This document shows, piece by piece, positions 39,216 to 51,800 of a DNA stretch of 64,000 nucleotides (position 1 is the stretch's first letter; every line of letters begins with the position of its first letter). A model generated the notes under the pieces. That model was not told where the DNA came from and made no database searches. It saw only the letters and a list, made by a program, of their open reading frames with translations. The stretch covers positions 17,459,699-17,523,698 of the forward strand of contig NC_043990.1 of the NCBI RefSeq assembly GCF_902150065.1, in the 5' to 3' direction. The translations under genes and the position numbers were made by a program. Source of the stretch: Myripristis murdjan. Lineage: Eukaryota > Chordata > Actinopteri > Holocentriformes > Holocentridae.

Positions 39216-39980
39216 CGCCCGGTAACTTAAACTGCAAGGCTTGTCCTCTTTAAACGAAGACGTCAGCTGTTGTTCAGATAGGGGTTTAGTGACTCACTTA
39301 CTCACATACGCTCAGCCTGACATATGGATATGGCTTTGCACATCACACACACACGCACACACACACACACTCACACAGTACCACTCATGTCTCACACCAG
39401 GCTCAGTGCAAAAGGCCCTTGAAATTGTATAAACTGTCAATGAAAGTACAAATGAGGGAACACATATCTTTGATAGTCAGTAGTGCCCATTTTGGATTTA
39501 ATTTTGTAAAACGCTATTTTTTCTTTTATTCATTTTATTCATGTGAATGCACCTACTGTCCTCTGCAAGCTACCGTAGGCGATTCTTGGAAACCTGTGTG
39601 AACAGGACAGCCTTTCAAGTGTGGCCAGGGCAAGAAAAAGGCAGTGGCTTTTGATCAGAAAACAACTGAGCAGGCTGAGGTTGTAGAACACGGTTTGGAG
39701 CATTACTCTGTTTATATCCTGGGACGTTATGATTTAAATTTTAAAAATCTCAGAGGTAGGCCTGCAAACTATTTGCCTACCACTCTGCAGTGCAGATGGA
39801 TTAATTCAATGAAACCGTTCCCTAAAAAGAGTAAAAATTCCCCGGAAAATCAAATCAAGGGAGCAAAAAATCCCTTTGAAGTACATTTTCTTACCCTGCC
39901 TCAAACATGTTTATGTACACACATACATGCACTCAGAGGCAGATATGAGCACAAAGAGGCAGTCAGATGTTTTTACAGAG

Positions 39981-40038
<58 letters not shown>

Positions 40039-40760
40039 GCGTCCCGATCAGTTCTAATCCAGTGGTATGTGCTGAGCTGTTTAGCATAACAGGCCGGTGT
40101 TGTTCAGCAATGATATGTGCGACACATGTGCCTCATGTCAAAGGTCAAGTAGCCTCAGCTGTACTCCAAAGCACGTACTGTGACAGTTCAACCCTCTGAA
40201 CCTTTGTGATAGGTGTGTGTGTGTGTGTGTGTGTGGCAGCTGTGCGGGCATTTGCCAGGTCTGTAGACAGTGGGTGTGTATCTGTTTCTCCTCACTGCAG
40301 TCATTAAGTTGGTAGCTGTGCAATTTTACTTTATACAGCTCATCAGTTAAACCAGTTTTTATCCATTGTTGACACATTGGTGGGGACCAGAGAGAGCTGG
40401 AGGTGTAAGGAGAGCTGTAAAATGTTTTGTTGTTGAGAATTTGATTATGCATGATTGGCATGATCCTATTTTCAGTCAAAACTCTTGGCCCTAACGATGA
40501 AAAATGCCATCCACATGCATCAAAATCAGAGACTTTATTATCTGTTGTGTCTCATGTAGAGTTTTGCATGGTGAAAAGATACGACTGCAGCACAAAATTT
40601 CAAGATATTTGCTGTGCAATACTCCCCCTGCTGGAGAGCTATGGTACTGCACCCTCCCTTGTGGACTGCATCAGTAGACCATCTTATTTTTCTCTCCTAC
40701 ACTCCCCACCGTCTTTCATGAAAGTCACACAAACCCTAAATGCTGTCATGTTTTCTAACA

Positions 40761-40792
<32 letters not shown>

Positions 40793-43116
40793 ATCCCATC
40801 TCCAGGGCCCCATCGCTCCTCCGTCTCTCTTTGACTCTGTCCCAAGCGCTCCCTCTGCTCCTCCCCCACCTCCCCCTCCTCCCCCTGGACCTCCTCCAGT
40901 CTTCACAGACGATGACGCCCAGCAGCAGGCGCCCGGCATGGCGGCCCAGCACTCGGCCCTCTTCGCCCAGCTCAACCAGGGCATGGACATCACTAAAGGT
41001 GAGGCCCGACAACCACACTAAACAGTAACAATGGATGAAAATGATGACATAATATCTGACATGTTCAGAAGTTGCCCTCAGACGTGAACACGTAGGGTGG
41101 TTTGCAGCATATTCCAAGTGATGAAAGCGTCTTGAATTTGGAGAATAAATTATAATGACCAGAAATTGGTCCGATCACTTCAAAGACAGGTTGCATAAGG
41201 AAAATAATGATTGTGGAAAGTACTGTGTAAATGTAGCTTTGTTTAAAATACACCAGGTCAGGATATGAACCTACACATTCGATATACCTTTATTGCAATA
41301 TAGGCTTCTTTACAAAAATTGAAAGAGTTACATTGAAAAGTACATGCATGTGCATGTATAATCCCTCCTCTGTAGGTCTGAAGCATGTATCAGATGACAA
41401 GAAGACCCATAAGAACCCCAACCTGCGCTCCCAGGCAGCGATGCCCCACTCGTCACCGGCCAGGGGCAGGAACCCTGGGGCTGGGGGCCCAGCTGTAGTG
41501 GCCCCCCAGAAAAAAACCCCAGTACTGGAGCTGGAGGGCAAGAAGTGGAGGGTGGTACGTAAACATTTTCCTTCCACTCTGGAGGACTGGAAAGGGCAGT
41601 AAAGGAAAGAAAGACTGAAGATGAATAATTAGAAATAAGAGGATTCTAGGTCAGAGCTGACTGAGATGCTGAGATCAGCCAATCAGAAGGGACGTCTTTC
41701 CGCTGAGGCCATTGACTGAACCTGTTTTTCGTATCGGTGCAGGAGAACTTTGAGCAGAAACACGACCTGGTGATTGAGGAGACAGAACTAAAACAAGTCG
41801 TCTACGTCTTTGGCTGCAACAACTCCACCGTGCAGGTCAAGGGCAAAATCAACTCCATCATCATCGGTGAGTTTCCAGTGGTAAGGAGGTGGCATAATTG
41901 AATCTAAGGTGGAGTTTGTCATTTCCCCTCCTCAACATGTTTTTATTCGTGATCCACAGACAACTGTAAGAAGCTGGGCCTGGTGTTTGAGAACGTGGTT
42001 GGTATTGTGGAAATCATCAACTCTAAGGCCATTCAGTTACAGGTGAGCAAACGTGACGTCTTCACCAGGTACAGCAGTATTTCTCATTTAATGTCCACAT
42101 AAAGGCTCTGTGTAAACTCTGCCTGGATATTCAGTATCTCACTAGCAAATTCAAACGTCTTTGGTTTTAAAAGCACATGCCTTCCCCGAGTTAAAGTTTA
42201 TTTTACTGTTTCATATGTACTAAATTCTTTTGAAAGACTGTGTAAGATAAAATAATAAGTGAAGTAAAATATCATGTATCAACATATTGTATCAACATGT
42301 GATGAATGTTTTATTTATAACATACACTCACCTATCTGTGAGCATATAATCACCTTATCTACTGCAAGTAAACTTAAACATACATATATTATTACCACCA
42401 TTATTACCACTATTATGCCACTACTATTACTATTATACTATTGTTATACTATTATATTATTATTTTTTACTATAATTATACTATTACTATACTATTATTA
42501 TACTATAATATACATTATTACTCTGATCTTTACATGTGGCACAAGTTGGTGGTGCAGTAACAATACATTCTTATATATTATATTTATATTCCATACTTAT
42601 TTTATCTGATGTTTTGTTATGTTGTGTTTGTTGTTGCTGTTGTCTTTCTTGCACAATTCCCATTAGCTGTATAATTTGCATGTGGATGCATGACAGTAAA
42701 TTTGCCTTGATATTTTGCATACCTACTTGTAGAATGCTTTCCTTCCGTAGGTGTTGGGTAAAGTGCCGACCATTTCCATCAACAAGACAGAGGGCTGCCA
42801 GGTCTACCTGAGCAAAGAGTCCCTCAGCTGTGATATTGTCAGTGCCAAGAGCTCCGAGATGAACATCCTGGTACCGGAGGGAGACGACGACTACGTGAGT
42901 GTCTCGGATAGTCATTTATTCTCTATGCTTATGCCTGAGTGTGTGTGTGCAAGCATGAGTGTGTATTCATGCAAGGTTTGTCTGATTCTCCGTGTTTACA
43001 GTGGTTGCATTTTGTTCTGGGTTGTTCCACAGAGGGAGTTTCCCGTCCCGGAGCAGTTCAAAACCTTGTGGGACGGCTCCAAACTGGTGACAGAGCCCAC
43101 AGAGATCGCCGGCTGA
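29092..43116 (+). CDS. cap2: cyclase-associated protein 2
   Basis: Exons (coding part) are 29092-29209, 29835-29935, 31677-31754, 36036-36179, 36993-37078, 37672-37777, 40806-40998, 41376-41554, 41743-41866, 41960-42042, 42751-42894 and 43033-43116 (TGA). They give 479 residues, against 477 in human CAP2. The start is gtcaccATGG. Visible parts: the RLE oligomerisation motif [14 protein letters not shown] (residues 5-18), the helical folded domain to about 211 ([32 protein letters not shown]), a ten-proline profilin-binding run near 235, a WH2-like actin-binding segment ([10 protein letters not shown], near 260), and the C-terminal CARP beta-helix from about 323 ([11 protein letters not shown]) ending PTEIAG. 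CAP2 recycles cofilin-bound actin monomers and is enriched in heart and muscle. Order after rbm24 matches human 6p22.3, separating it from cap1. Confidence 0.97.
31422..31472 (+). repeat. (TG)n microsatellite
   Basis: A pure TG run of about 25 units, 200 bases before cap2 coding exon 31677-31754. Confidence 0.95.
33183..33477. repeat. paired (CA)n and (TG)n microsatellites
   Basis: (CA)n at 33183-33228 and (TG)n at 33426-33477 lie about 200 bases apart in cap2 intron sequence, in opposite orientation. The transcript could fold them into a long imperfect hairpin. Confidence 0.9.
36953..36987 (+). repeat. (CT)n tract at a cap2 acceptor
   Basis: A CT run serves as the polypyrimidine tract just before the exon that starts at 36993. 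Confidence 0.9.
37225..37330. repeat. short AT-rich motif cluster (TAATTAC)
   Basis: Several TAATTAC/TAATTCC-like units lie close together in a cap2 intron. The pattern resembles small interspersed fish repeats. TAATTA is also a homeodomain core, but nothing further supports regulation. Confidence 0.3.
38332..38365. repeat. (CA)n microsatellite
   Basis: A pure CA run in the 3-kb cap2 intron 37778-40805. Confidence 0.95.
39179..39214. repeat. (CA)n microsatellite
   Basis: A pure CA run in the same cap2 intron. Confidence 0.95.
39982..40037. repeat. (CA)28 microsatellite
   Basis: A pure CA run of 56 bases in the same cap2 intron, the longest of its three CA tracts. Confidence 0.95.
42395..42530. 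repeat. ACT/ATT-rich low-complexity tract
   Basis: Imperfect tri- and hexanucleotide units such as ctattatta in the cap2 intron before exon 42751-42894. Confidence 0.8.
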
Positions 43117-44360
43117 TTGCAGCATCTTCATCACCACCACCACCACCATAATCATCATCAAGGTCATCATTTCAGACATAATATATCTCGCTGTTCTGCT
43201 GTTCTCATTACGTTTCAATAATTAAAAGGGATCTTTCACACAGACACCAAAACATTTCACTATGGGTCAGTTCGTTGTAGGCGTATGTGTAGCTCATCTC
43301 GCACTTTGAAACTGTTGATTGTTATGAACTTTGAAACTGTTGATTGTCTGTAATTGTCTGAAGCTGATTTTCCCTACCTACAAACCTAAGTAACTCTGCT
43401 ACAAAAGCACTGTAAAGACATAGCATAAAGGAATATTCATTTGGAAGAGAAGGGATATTTTAGCTTTGAACACATTTAAATTTGAAAATGCGCACTACAA
43501 AAATTGTATTTTCACTGTCTTGCATTTCTGTGCCATAGCAATAAAGGCATTTATGTAAGAATATATAACTATTGATATTATGTAACCAACAATCTGGACA
43601 GGTCCTCGTTAGCCTCAGATACTGTTACTGTAAGGGACATATATTTTGACTTTAATATACCTCTGTACTCTACTTTCAATGTCAAGTTTCATTGCGTCAG
43701 TGTTGCAGGATATTTCAGAAATTAGTACAGTTGCACATTAGACTAAGATAGAAATTATACATTAATATACATTTGGTGGCCAATCACACAAGCCTTATAT
43801 TTTAGTCAAAAGTATAGTACTATTTGGTATTACAGTACATATGTATGATGTTCTTTTTTTTCTATCTATTGAAATGTATCTTACAGTTTATCATTTTAGT
43901 CATGTAGCACTGTTTTACTGAGAAGCAGCATTTTTTTTTTTAATGCTAAATACTTCATCTGCAGCAATGCTGCTATTGCACAGTTTGTATGATGACTGCA
44001 AAAAGAAGGTCGGTCATGCTGCTGGAGATGTGACATTAAATAAAGTAATGAAGTACTGGGCTATTAATAAGTTTCTTAGATGAACAAGTTATGTTACAAG
44101 CACTGTGTTTATATGCCTTAAAATACTGACATTAAAGGTATCTAATGTCCACTTTCACACTTGACCCATATCCTATTGTGTATATTCTTGTGTACGTCAC
44201 TATATTTTGTATTAAAATGTAGAGCTTTATGGTACCAGCATAGGGGCAAAAACAAGTGTACACCAATGACACGTTTCACAACTTTCAAGTCACACAAAAA
44301 GGATGTGATGTAACTGTGTAGCATTTTTTCCAAATAAAATCAAAACCTCCAGCACTGGTT
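43117..44360 (+). other. cap2: cap2 3'UTR
   Basis: AT-rich and without open frames of note. Candidate poly(A) signals are at 43540-43545, 44039-44044 and 44333-44338. A CAC triplet run follows the stop. Use of the last signal would bring the transcript into contact with the end of aunip on the other strand. Confidence 0.55.
44039..44044 (+). terminator. cap2: candidate poly(A) signal of cap2
   Basis: AATAAA about 920 bases after the stop. It is one of three candidates, and which is used cannot be told from sequence. Confidence 0.45.
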
Positions 44361-44371
44361 TGTGGCCAGAG

Positions 44372-44377
44372 TTTATT
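44372..44377 (-). terminator. aunip: poly(A) signal of aunip
   Basis: TTTATT on + is AATAAA on -. It lies 373 bases past the aunip stop and about 35 bases from the last cap2 signal. Confidence 0.5.
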
Positions 44378-44749
44378 ATTACACAAGACAGCTGCATGTC
44401 GAGAGATGTACAGTAGTGATAAAGACAAAAAGAAACAAAACATCACAAAAATAGGCTCTGACTTGAAACAACAGAGAGAAAGGCTAAAACCCCCAGAAGT
44501 GCAGGGGAGGGACAAATTACAGAAAAAAAGTAAAGTAATGCAATTATAGATTTGTATCTCACTTACAGGAAGGATAACTGATTTCAAGCGCTTACACAGT
44601 AAAATAAAAAAAAAAGGCTTATTTACAAAAATCTACATTGAAACATCTCAAGAACGACTTCCAAAACAAACCCTGAACTTAATTGGACACTCTCCTCACA
44701 GGACTCCCAGATTATGTACAATCTATAAAAAAAAAAAAAAAAAAAACTG

Positions 44750-46861
44750 TCAATGTTTGATCACCATATTTCCCTGGGAGTCTTGAGTAAAGAGCATCTC
44801 CTCTTCCTCATCCTCCACCACAGGTTTGTAAGCACCAGCTCTCCTCATCATCCCTGTGCTTACATTAGTGTGATCTTTGAATGGACTCCTGGCGTGCAGG
44901 CTGCGGTGTGCTATCACCCTGAAGCCCTCAGAGTCCTGGGTGAACAACATGGCCAGACTGTCCTCCTCAGCCTCTCTGCAAGGTTGTTTTGGCGCACATT
45001 TCTTTAGAGGAGAGCCATTCGGTTTTGTCCACTTGCACTGAGAACTGAGGCTCTCTTCCTCAGCCGTCCTCCACAGCAGCTTTGGAATGGGTTTTTGAGA
45101 CGATGCAGGTTTTGGATCTGCCCATTTGCGGTTTGAAAGAGGTCTGAGAGGAGAGAGGGATGGACGCTTGTAGGGAGATCTGGAACAGGATGATTCGCTG
45201 TTTTCTTTCTCGTCATCCAGCTGAGATAAAGGAGGGGGTTTGTGAGACTTCTGAGTGGAGGTTCTCCCTTCTGCACCCATCCAAATCCCAAAAGCGTCCT
45301 CACTTAGAAGACTTTCAAGGAATGCTGAACCAGAGTCTCTGGCCTTGTTTGCTTCGAGGTGTTTCTGTTGAGTGAGGTCAGCTTCACTGTCAGAATTGGG
45401 AGTCATGTGCTCATATGGCTTCATTTCACTGGAGTCCTTTGAATCTTGACTGTGCTGACGGCTGCTACAGGTGAGAAACTGCTCCTTCGTCTGACTGCAC
45501 TCTTGTCCAAGAGCACCACCCTTAGCTGACGGTGAAGAGGGTTCAGCGAGTCTCCTCTTCCTCTCTGGCTGATTCATCTCCTTATCAGACTCCTCTTCAG
45601 ATTCATGCTTCGTGTTTAATGCAAGTGTATAGCTTCCATCACAGTGCTCCCGCCACACTGGTGCCTCATTTTCAGTCAAATTTTCACTTTGCCACTCATG
45701 ACCTGCACCCTCTCCTCTAACATCAACGTCTGATGTCTTGATGTGGCGCTCCTCTGTGTTAAACAAGTCGCACACATCAAGATCCATATCACGTTTTCGT
45801 TTTGTCCCAGATGTGGATGTGGATGAGGTAGAGGTGGTAGAGGTAGAGGATGAAGAAGACAAGTCCTCTGGATCTGTGTTTGCTACTTCAGCTCTGGATA
45901 TCTTATTGAGAACTGTGTGTGGAAGAAACAGGAAAACATGTTCACTCAAAAAGAAAGAGACACATAACAGCTCCACCAGCTCATGACTGATCTGGAGGAT
46001 AATAATAATTCTTGGAGTGTATTTCCATAACTTGTTTGCAGCAGGGCTGCAGCTACTTACTTCTGCGTTGAGGTACAAAAAAGGAGGATATGGAGCTCTG
46101 TTTGGTGTTTGGCATTTGAATTTTGGTCTGAGTGAAGTTCAGAGCCACAGCCAAACTGTATCCTGAACCTGGAGCCAAGGGGTTCAGCAGCTTAGAAATG
46201 GGACGGGCGAGTCGTTTCTGAAACATACACAGAAAGTTCAACTCAGAATACAAGACTATTGTGACACAAAATTATAATTACAGAACAGGGGTGTAGTCAT
46301 TCACCTTTTTCACAATGCCGTTTGTACTTTGGTTTTTAGGTCATAATTTGGTTTCTATTAGTTTGGTTTGGGAAACTCAGAATTCAAGTTCCTTCTTTTT
46401 GATTTCAATTTCATACACTTTTGCAGATGTTCTCTAAAGGTTGTGCAACACAGCAACATGATATCTTTGTATACAACTTCATGAAAAGTCAATTAAGTGA
46501 AACATCATTTTTCATCAAAAGCAGTGAAGAGCTGAATGTTCTGCACTGTAAGTATGTTCACTGTGATTTTACATCACCCTTTAAAAAAAATCACGACTTT
46601 CAACTGGAGTAATGAATCACAGTCTTTAAGTTTTGGTACAAAATCACCATTCTGTCTAATTACAGAATCAGGGGTAACATTAGGTGATGGAGCTTGCTAA
46701 CAGTCACAGGTATAATGCAAGGACAAATATGTATTACATGTATGAAAAAAAATTATTTCCATATTTACCTGCTTAGCTTTTCCTTTGAGCTGCACAGTGT
46801 CTAGCCAAACACCACACTCCTCCTGAGCAGGGGCCTGCAGTGCAGGTCTGGAGGTCTTCAT
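44750..46861 (-). CDS. aunip: aurora kinase A and ninein-interacting protein
   Basis: On the - strand the coding exons are 46861-46769, 46217-46061 and 45912-44750 (stop), 470 residues. The start is MKTSRPALQAPAQEECGVWLD. CGVWLD followed by a Lys-rich stretch matches the conserved N terminus of AUNIP (human 'ACGVWLDAAALKRR'). Exon 2 holds FTQTKIQMP and SSISSFFVPQ, a PIP-box-like segment also seen in the family. The large last exon is mostly disordered, rich in Ser, Glu and Lys. It ends with two copies of LFTQDSxGxxVIxH (residues about 406-419 and 457-470), the hallmark of the family. AUNIP binds Aurora A and ninein at centrosomes and spindle poles. It also binds DNA ends with CtIP to promote resection in homologous recombination. 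Human AUNIP is 357 residues, so this copy is longer, mainly in the disordered middle. Confidence 0.92.
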
Positions 46862-46889
46862 GATGAAGAGTGGAGAGATTTGCAAGATC
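46769..46889 (-). other. aunip: aunip first coding exon with 5'UTR part
   Basis: The exon begins after the acceptor tttatgcag (46889) and has 28 untranslated bases before the ATG at 46861. An in-frame upstream ATG (MVLCRIL) exists only if the acceptor is ignored, so the MKTS start is preferred. Confidence 0.6.
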
Positions 46890-47312
46890 CTGCATAAAAC
46901 CACCTTGAGAGGCTTGGAGAGAAATTACACTGCTGGTGAAAATCATGTGATTTAACATAAATAATGGGCTTTTGACATTAACATACAATTAAGTTACAAT
47001 TTTATCAAACTCTGCTTCTTTGTTCTGTCATGTAAGACAAAGATAAGAGACTGCTAAAGTTACCGTGTCAAAGAAAAATGAACATTGAACAAAATCAACT
47101 GTTAAGTTCCGTTAACTTTCTTTAGCGCTGCACAACATGCTAACAGGCTAGCTCACAGTTAGCAATCATTAGCTGGTTATTCGTCTATAAAAGTTTGTCT
47201 AAATAATGAGCGATGATAAATGTGAGCTGACTACATAATGTGCAGCGAGTGAAGTTTTCTAAGTCAAGTGATAAGCGAGGGGTTTGTGGCAAAAGGCTTT
47301 AAGTTAACTCAC

Positions 47313-47400
47313 CTCGGTCGGATATGTTTAATCAGCAGCCGGTTTGAGTCTGGCGCGTCGACGGCGGCTGCCGGAGGATGACGACGCAAAGAGACACCGA
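47313..47400 (-). other. aunip: candidate noncoding exon 1 of aunip
   Basis: On the - strand the segment ends catatccgaccgag followed by the donor gtgagt at 47312. Its 5' limit is not fixed. It feeds the acceptor at 46890. Confidence 0.5.
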
Positions 47401-47570
47401 GGCAACGGAAAAGTGCTTAACCATGACCCAGAGTTTTACTACCACCTGTCAGTCAACATCCGAGGTGTGAATGAAAATACATACAAACCGTGTGAACTGG
47501 ATAAATCGGTTTTCATCTTAAAAGGCGTTAATTTATCACGTTTTATTTCATTTTAAGCGCGGCGCGACGG
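47401..47570. promoter_or_regulatory. bidirectional promoter aunip / vps28
   Basis: Fewer than 250 bases separate the diverging first exons (donors at 47312 on - and 47649 on +). The interval has CpG-rich ends (gcgcgtcgacgg and gcgcggcgcgacgg) and no TATA box, as expected of a housekeeping head-to-head promoter. A CRE-like TGACGTC lies at 47584-47590, near the vps28 start. Confidence 0.55.
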
Positions 47571-47648
47571 ACACCTAATATTTTGACGTCTGTGGGTCCT
47601 CACGGGAGGGTGTGTTTACATTGTCGTCACAACATTTTGCCGAAGGAG
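47571..47648 (+). other. vps28: candidate noncoding exon 1 of vps28
   Basis: The segment ends cgaaggag and is followed by the strong donor gtgagt at 47649. The vps28 start codon lies in the next exon. The 5' limit is a guess. Confidence 0.5.
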
Positions 47649-48254
47649 GTGAGTAAAATGATTTCAATTCGTTGATTAAACAGATGTTAACATCGAAATA
47701 GCAGCAAAAGGCCGTTACAGTTAATAGCTGTTGACTCAATGATGACAGTACATACAGTGTTTATTGTGTACTGTCAACTATCTGGCCCAGTTTTGACAAA
47801 TCAGTAAGGAAGTGCTAACGAACAGGGCTTGCTAGCTTACCACAAGCTAGCTGGTCAAAGTAAAAGCACAACATGTCAGCGGATCGGGTTTAGCAGCTCA
47901 TCATTGTCTGCGGATTGTCTTTGGAGTGGCCCGTGTTTAGCTAAACTCAGCAGTGCGTGGTGCCAGGGTTTTAGCGTGGCCGGCCGGCCCTTTCATATTT
48001 TACCAAGCGACAGTCCTGAGGAGCTAAAACCTTAAAACAGGTTTCGCAGCACCTGGAATTCAAAGAACCAACGTTTTAACCCGTGACGCCTGCTACAGGT
48101 GTCCATCCAGTTACCGAGAAGTCATTTGATCTTTGATTTTATAGACCCAAAGAGTTGTTGACTCATGGCATGAAACTGAGTTAGATTAATTTCTAGTTTT
48201 CATGGGTAACAATTTCACTGTTAACCCCCACGGACACAACTGGGATGACTTTGA

Positions 48255-48540
48255 TAGTTGGTAGGTAGGTAGGTAGGTAGATACTTTATTCATCCCGCAG
48301 GAAATTCACATTTTCTTCAGCAGTATCCACAGATTACAGATTAAGTAAATAAAAAAAAATAGAAATAAAGAATAAGATCTAAGTATAACAGAATAAGATC
48401 TGAGTACAACAGAATAACCTAAGTACAACCCAGTGTGCAAAAAGCAATGTGCAACAAAAAAAAAAAAAAACAGAAAAAACCGTGTGCATGGGTGTATAAA
48501 ATGTGCATAGAGGTAGGTCAATGTGCAAATTTAGAAGATG
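48255..48540 (-). repeat. LINE 3'-end relic (Rex1/L2-like), antisense
   Basis: Read on -, an A/T-rich segment with 'gtgcaaaaagcaatgtgcaa'-type phrases ends in gggatgaataaagtatcta and a (CTAC)n tail, seen on + as (GGTA)n at 48259-48281. This is the standard 3' end of fish non-LTR elements. No coding part is left. It lies in vps28 intron 1. Confidence 0.65.
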
Positions 48541-48889
48541 TTAAATATGATACGATGATATGTTAAATTGGCAGCCAGAGCATTTGACACACATTTGCCA
48601 TCAAGAGGCTGAAGAGGGTCTTGGATTACTTGTGTAATGCTTTGGAAAAACACGGATTAATGCACATTTGTCATTCCTAAGAAGAACCGCAAATTAAATT
48701 GTGATCAAAACTAATGCCTTTGCACAAAGGGTGAAACCCAAGCTGTTCCAAATGCCCAGTCTTCACAGTGTTTGTTTTTTTTGCGTTTTAGTTAGGTATA
48801 CATCATATCTTTAACGTTACTATAGTTGGGCCTAATAGATTGTAACCTTGGTCCCACTCAGATCAAGCTCACACACACCAGCTGCTGCC

Positions 48890-51800
48890 ATGTTCCACGG
48901 AATACCAGTGACAGGAGGGATAGGAGGAGGTGAGACACAGAAGCCTGATGTCTACACACTACACACTCCAAACACTGTTAAAAATAATTTCACTCATTTC
49001 ATATACTTACTTTACCTCTATTTTTTCCACAGCCCCAGCCAATAAGCCTGAGTTATATGAGGTAAATGTGACTGCATGTGTTTTTTTAAGGGTTGGAGAG
49101 ATAGGATTTTATTTCAATTTAATTTTCAAGACTTTAGCAATCTAAAGGATTAAATAAAATTATCAACACATTTTCTAATTGTATGTCATTTCTTCAAATT
49201 GCTAACTGAAATTAGCTTTTACAGGGAAAAATGTGAGTGATAGCCAACATCTTTACATTTAAACAATAAGTGACTTTGCTTTGTTACTTATTGATTACAC
49301 GCTTTGAAACTTTAACCTCTATAAACTTATCATACTACTCTTAATTGACCCACAGATGCCAGTATTGACCTAATAAAACATGTTTGTTGCCAATGATGTT
49401 GCTTTTTTGAAATATACATTTGTCCATAGCAGTGTGTGTGTGCATAATACTATTAGACATACTTAATGTCATCTTAAGAAGCCCTTCATCACAAATCATG
49501 CCTCTTTTCAGGAGGTGAAGCTATACAAAAATGCAAGAGAACGAGAGAAGTAAGTGTGTGTACTAATGTCCAGTCTGAGCCTAATATGAATACACTGGAG
49601 CCCATGCAGGGTTCATGAAGTCGTTATGGTAACACCTCGCTGTTAACTCTGTCTCTGAAGGTATGACAACATGGCGGAGTTGTTTGCTGTCGTCAAAACT
49701 CTTCAGGCTCTGGAGAAAGCTTACATCAAAGACTGTGTCACACCAAATGAGTGAGTCCTACTTGAATTTGTATTCTGTGTGCGGGAGTACATATGTTTCT
49801 TTATATGTATATTTTTGTACACTCTCTGTATGTGTCCAGTAATGTGCGGTGGCCATCTGTTTCAGGTACACGGCTTCTTGCTCAAGACTTTTGGTTCAGT
49901 ATAAGGCTGCTTTCAAACAGGTCCAGGGCTCTGATGTGGGCTCCATCGATGACTTCTGCAGGAAGTACAGGGTAAGCTCCTGATTTGGAGTGCACATGAT
50001 TTGAGGAGACATTGGATATAGACCATTTTTTATATGGCCTATTTTGTCAGCTTGAATTATTAAGGGCCTGAAAAGGTAGTAATAATTGCACAAGCAAGAA
50101 AACTCAAACATTTTCAAAGTTGATATTGTTTACATTTGTATGCATTACCATTACTATGGTATTAAATGGTATTATTTAACTTTGTTATGGTAATAATGGA
50201 GGCTAACTTTGGCTTAATCAAGCTGAATTGCTGGGTTAACAAAATCTAAGCTAAATCTTGGCCAAAGCATTATCTTTTTCAGGTCCTTTTTAAGTACAAT
50301 GGTTGCACGTTAACCAACAAACATGGATGGATTATATCTAATTTCTCCAAAACTCGGCTTGCAAAATGATTACATAAACCTCTACAGCTTAGTGTCAATG
50401 TCAGTGGAACCATTTCAACATGACATAATGTGGAGAAAACACAATACTATTTTTTATTTATTTATTTTGCATGTAGCTCACTCTTGTCATATTGTGTTCT
50501 AGCTTGATTGCCCACTCGCCATGGAGAGGATTAAGGAGGATCGGCCAATCACCATCAAGGATGACAAGGGCAATCTGAACCGCTGCATTGCAGATATAGT
50601 TTCTGTACGCTCTCTCTCTCTCTCCCTGCCATCGTATTACCTACTCAGTCAATGCAAACTCTGGGTTTGTTTGGGCTGTATGCCAGCATAAAAGTTGTTG
50701 CAGTTCCTTTTTTGATTAAATGATTTAATACGTTGTAGCACTGAGTGTACAAAGTGATCCCACCTAATTTGGCCCATCCTCAAATCAGAGACAGAAAACT
50801 TTGAGTGGGTATGGAGTTGCCAGAGGTGTCCACTGCCAGCTTTGACTCAGAGCCAACTGAGCCAGTGCTCGCCACATAGCGTAGTTCTGTTCAAAATGCA
50901 GGCTAAACCAGAGAAGTTTAAAGGAACCCATGAAATCAGATCGTAACCCCAAATGCAATCACTGGACAGTGAGATAGTGTGCTCTCTCGATGTTGTTGAG
51001 GGTGGAAAATTAATTTCCGCTTGCTGATAGTTTAAGCAGGAAAATACATTGAAGATGCTTATTGTCCTTTGTTTCTCGCTTTCCCTCTATCCTCCAATGT
51101 TTAGCTCTTCATTACTGTGATGGACAAGCTGAGACTGGAGATCAGGGCCATGGATGAGGTAAGTGGGCAGATATTAAATATTTGTGACAGGCTAATGGCT
51201 ATATTGTTATAGTTACTGCTTAATAAACCTGAGTAACTGGATGCATTTTGTTTTCCTTTGGACCAGATCCAGCCAGACCTGAGAGAGCTGATGGAGACTA
51301 TGAACAGAATGAGCAACATGCCTCCAGACTCTGAGGCTAAAGACAAAGTCAGCCTCTGGTATGTTACACTAGGCCACCCACATTGTTTATATTATCACTA
51401 TGCCAGTTATTGTGTGTGTTATATACACAGCAACACTAGTGCAATATTTACAGTGCTTGCATTTGACTCCAGCTGTACTATAAAAAATGCATAAGCAGCT
51501 ACACATGAACACTCAAATGAACAAACCCACGGCAGCTAACCGTGTGGTTTGAGTTAAAAGCACTGTGTGGGTAAAGGACTTCTTCGGGTGCAGACAATGA
51601 CAACAAAGCAGTCAAATTTCATTGAGCATAGTGTAAAGGTTGGACTGGCAACCTGTTACAACAGTCTAATAACTTAAGAAAACTGCAACCATTTACTGTA
51701 ATGCTGCGTTTAAAACCAGTAAAAAGCAACATTTGTGCCGTATTACAATAGCTAAAACCTCAGAGAATATCTAGTCTCATATCATGATACTGATATTATA

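Noticed and set aside
47344-47556. Open frame of 70 residues on + between aunip and vps28
   Set aside because: It starts at a non-ATG codon in CpG-rich promoter sequence and resembles nothing I know. It is probably chance.
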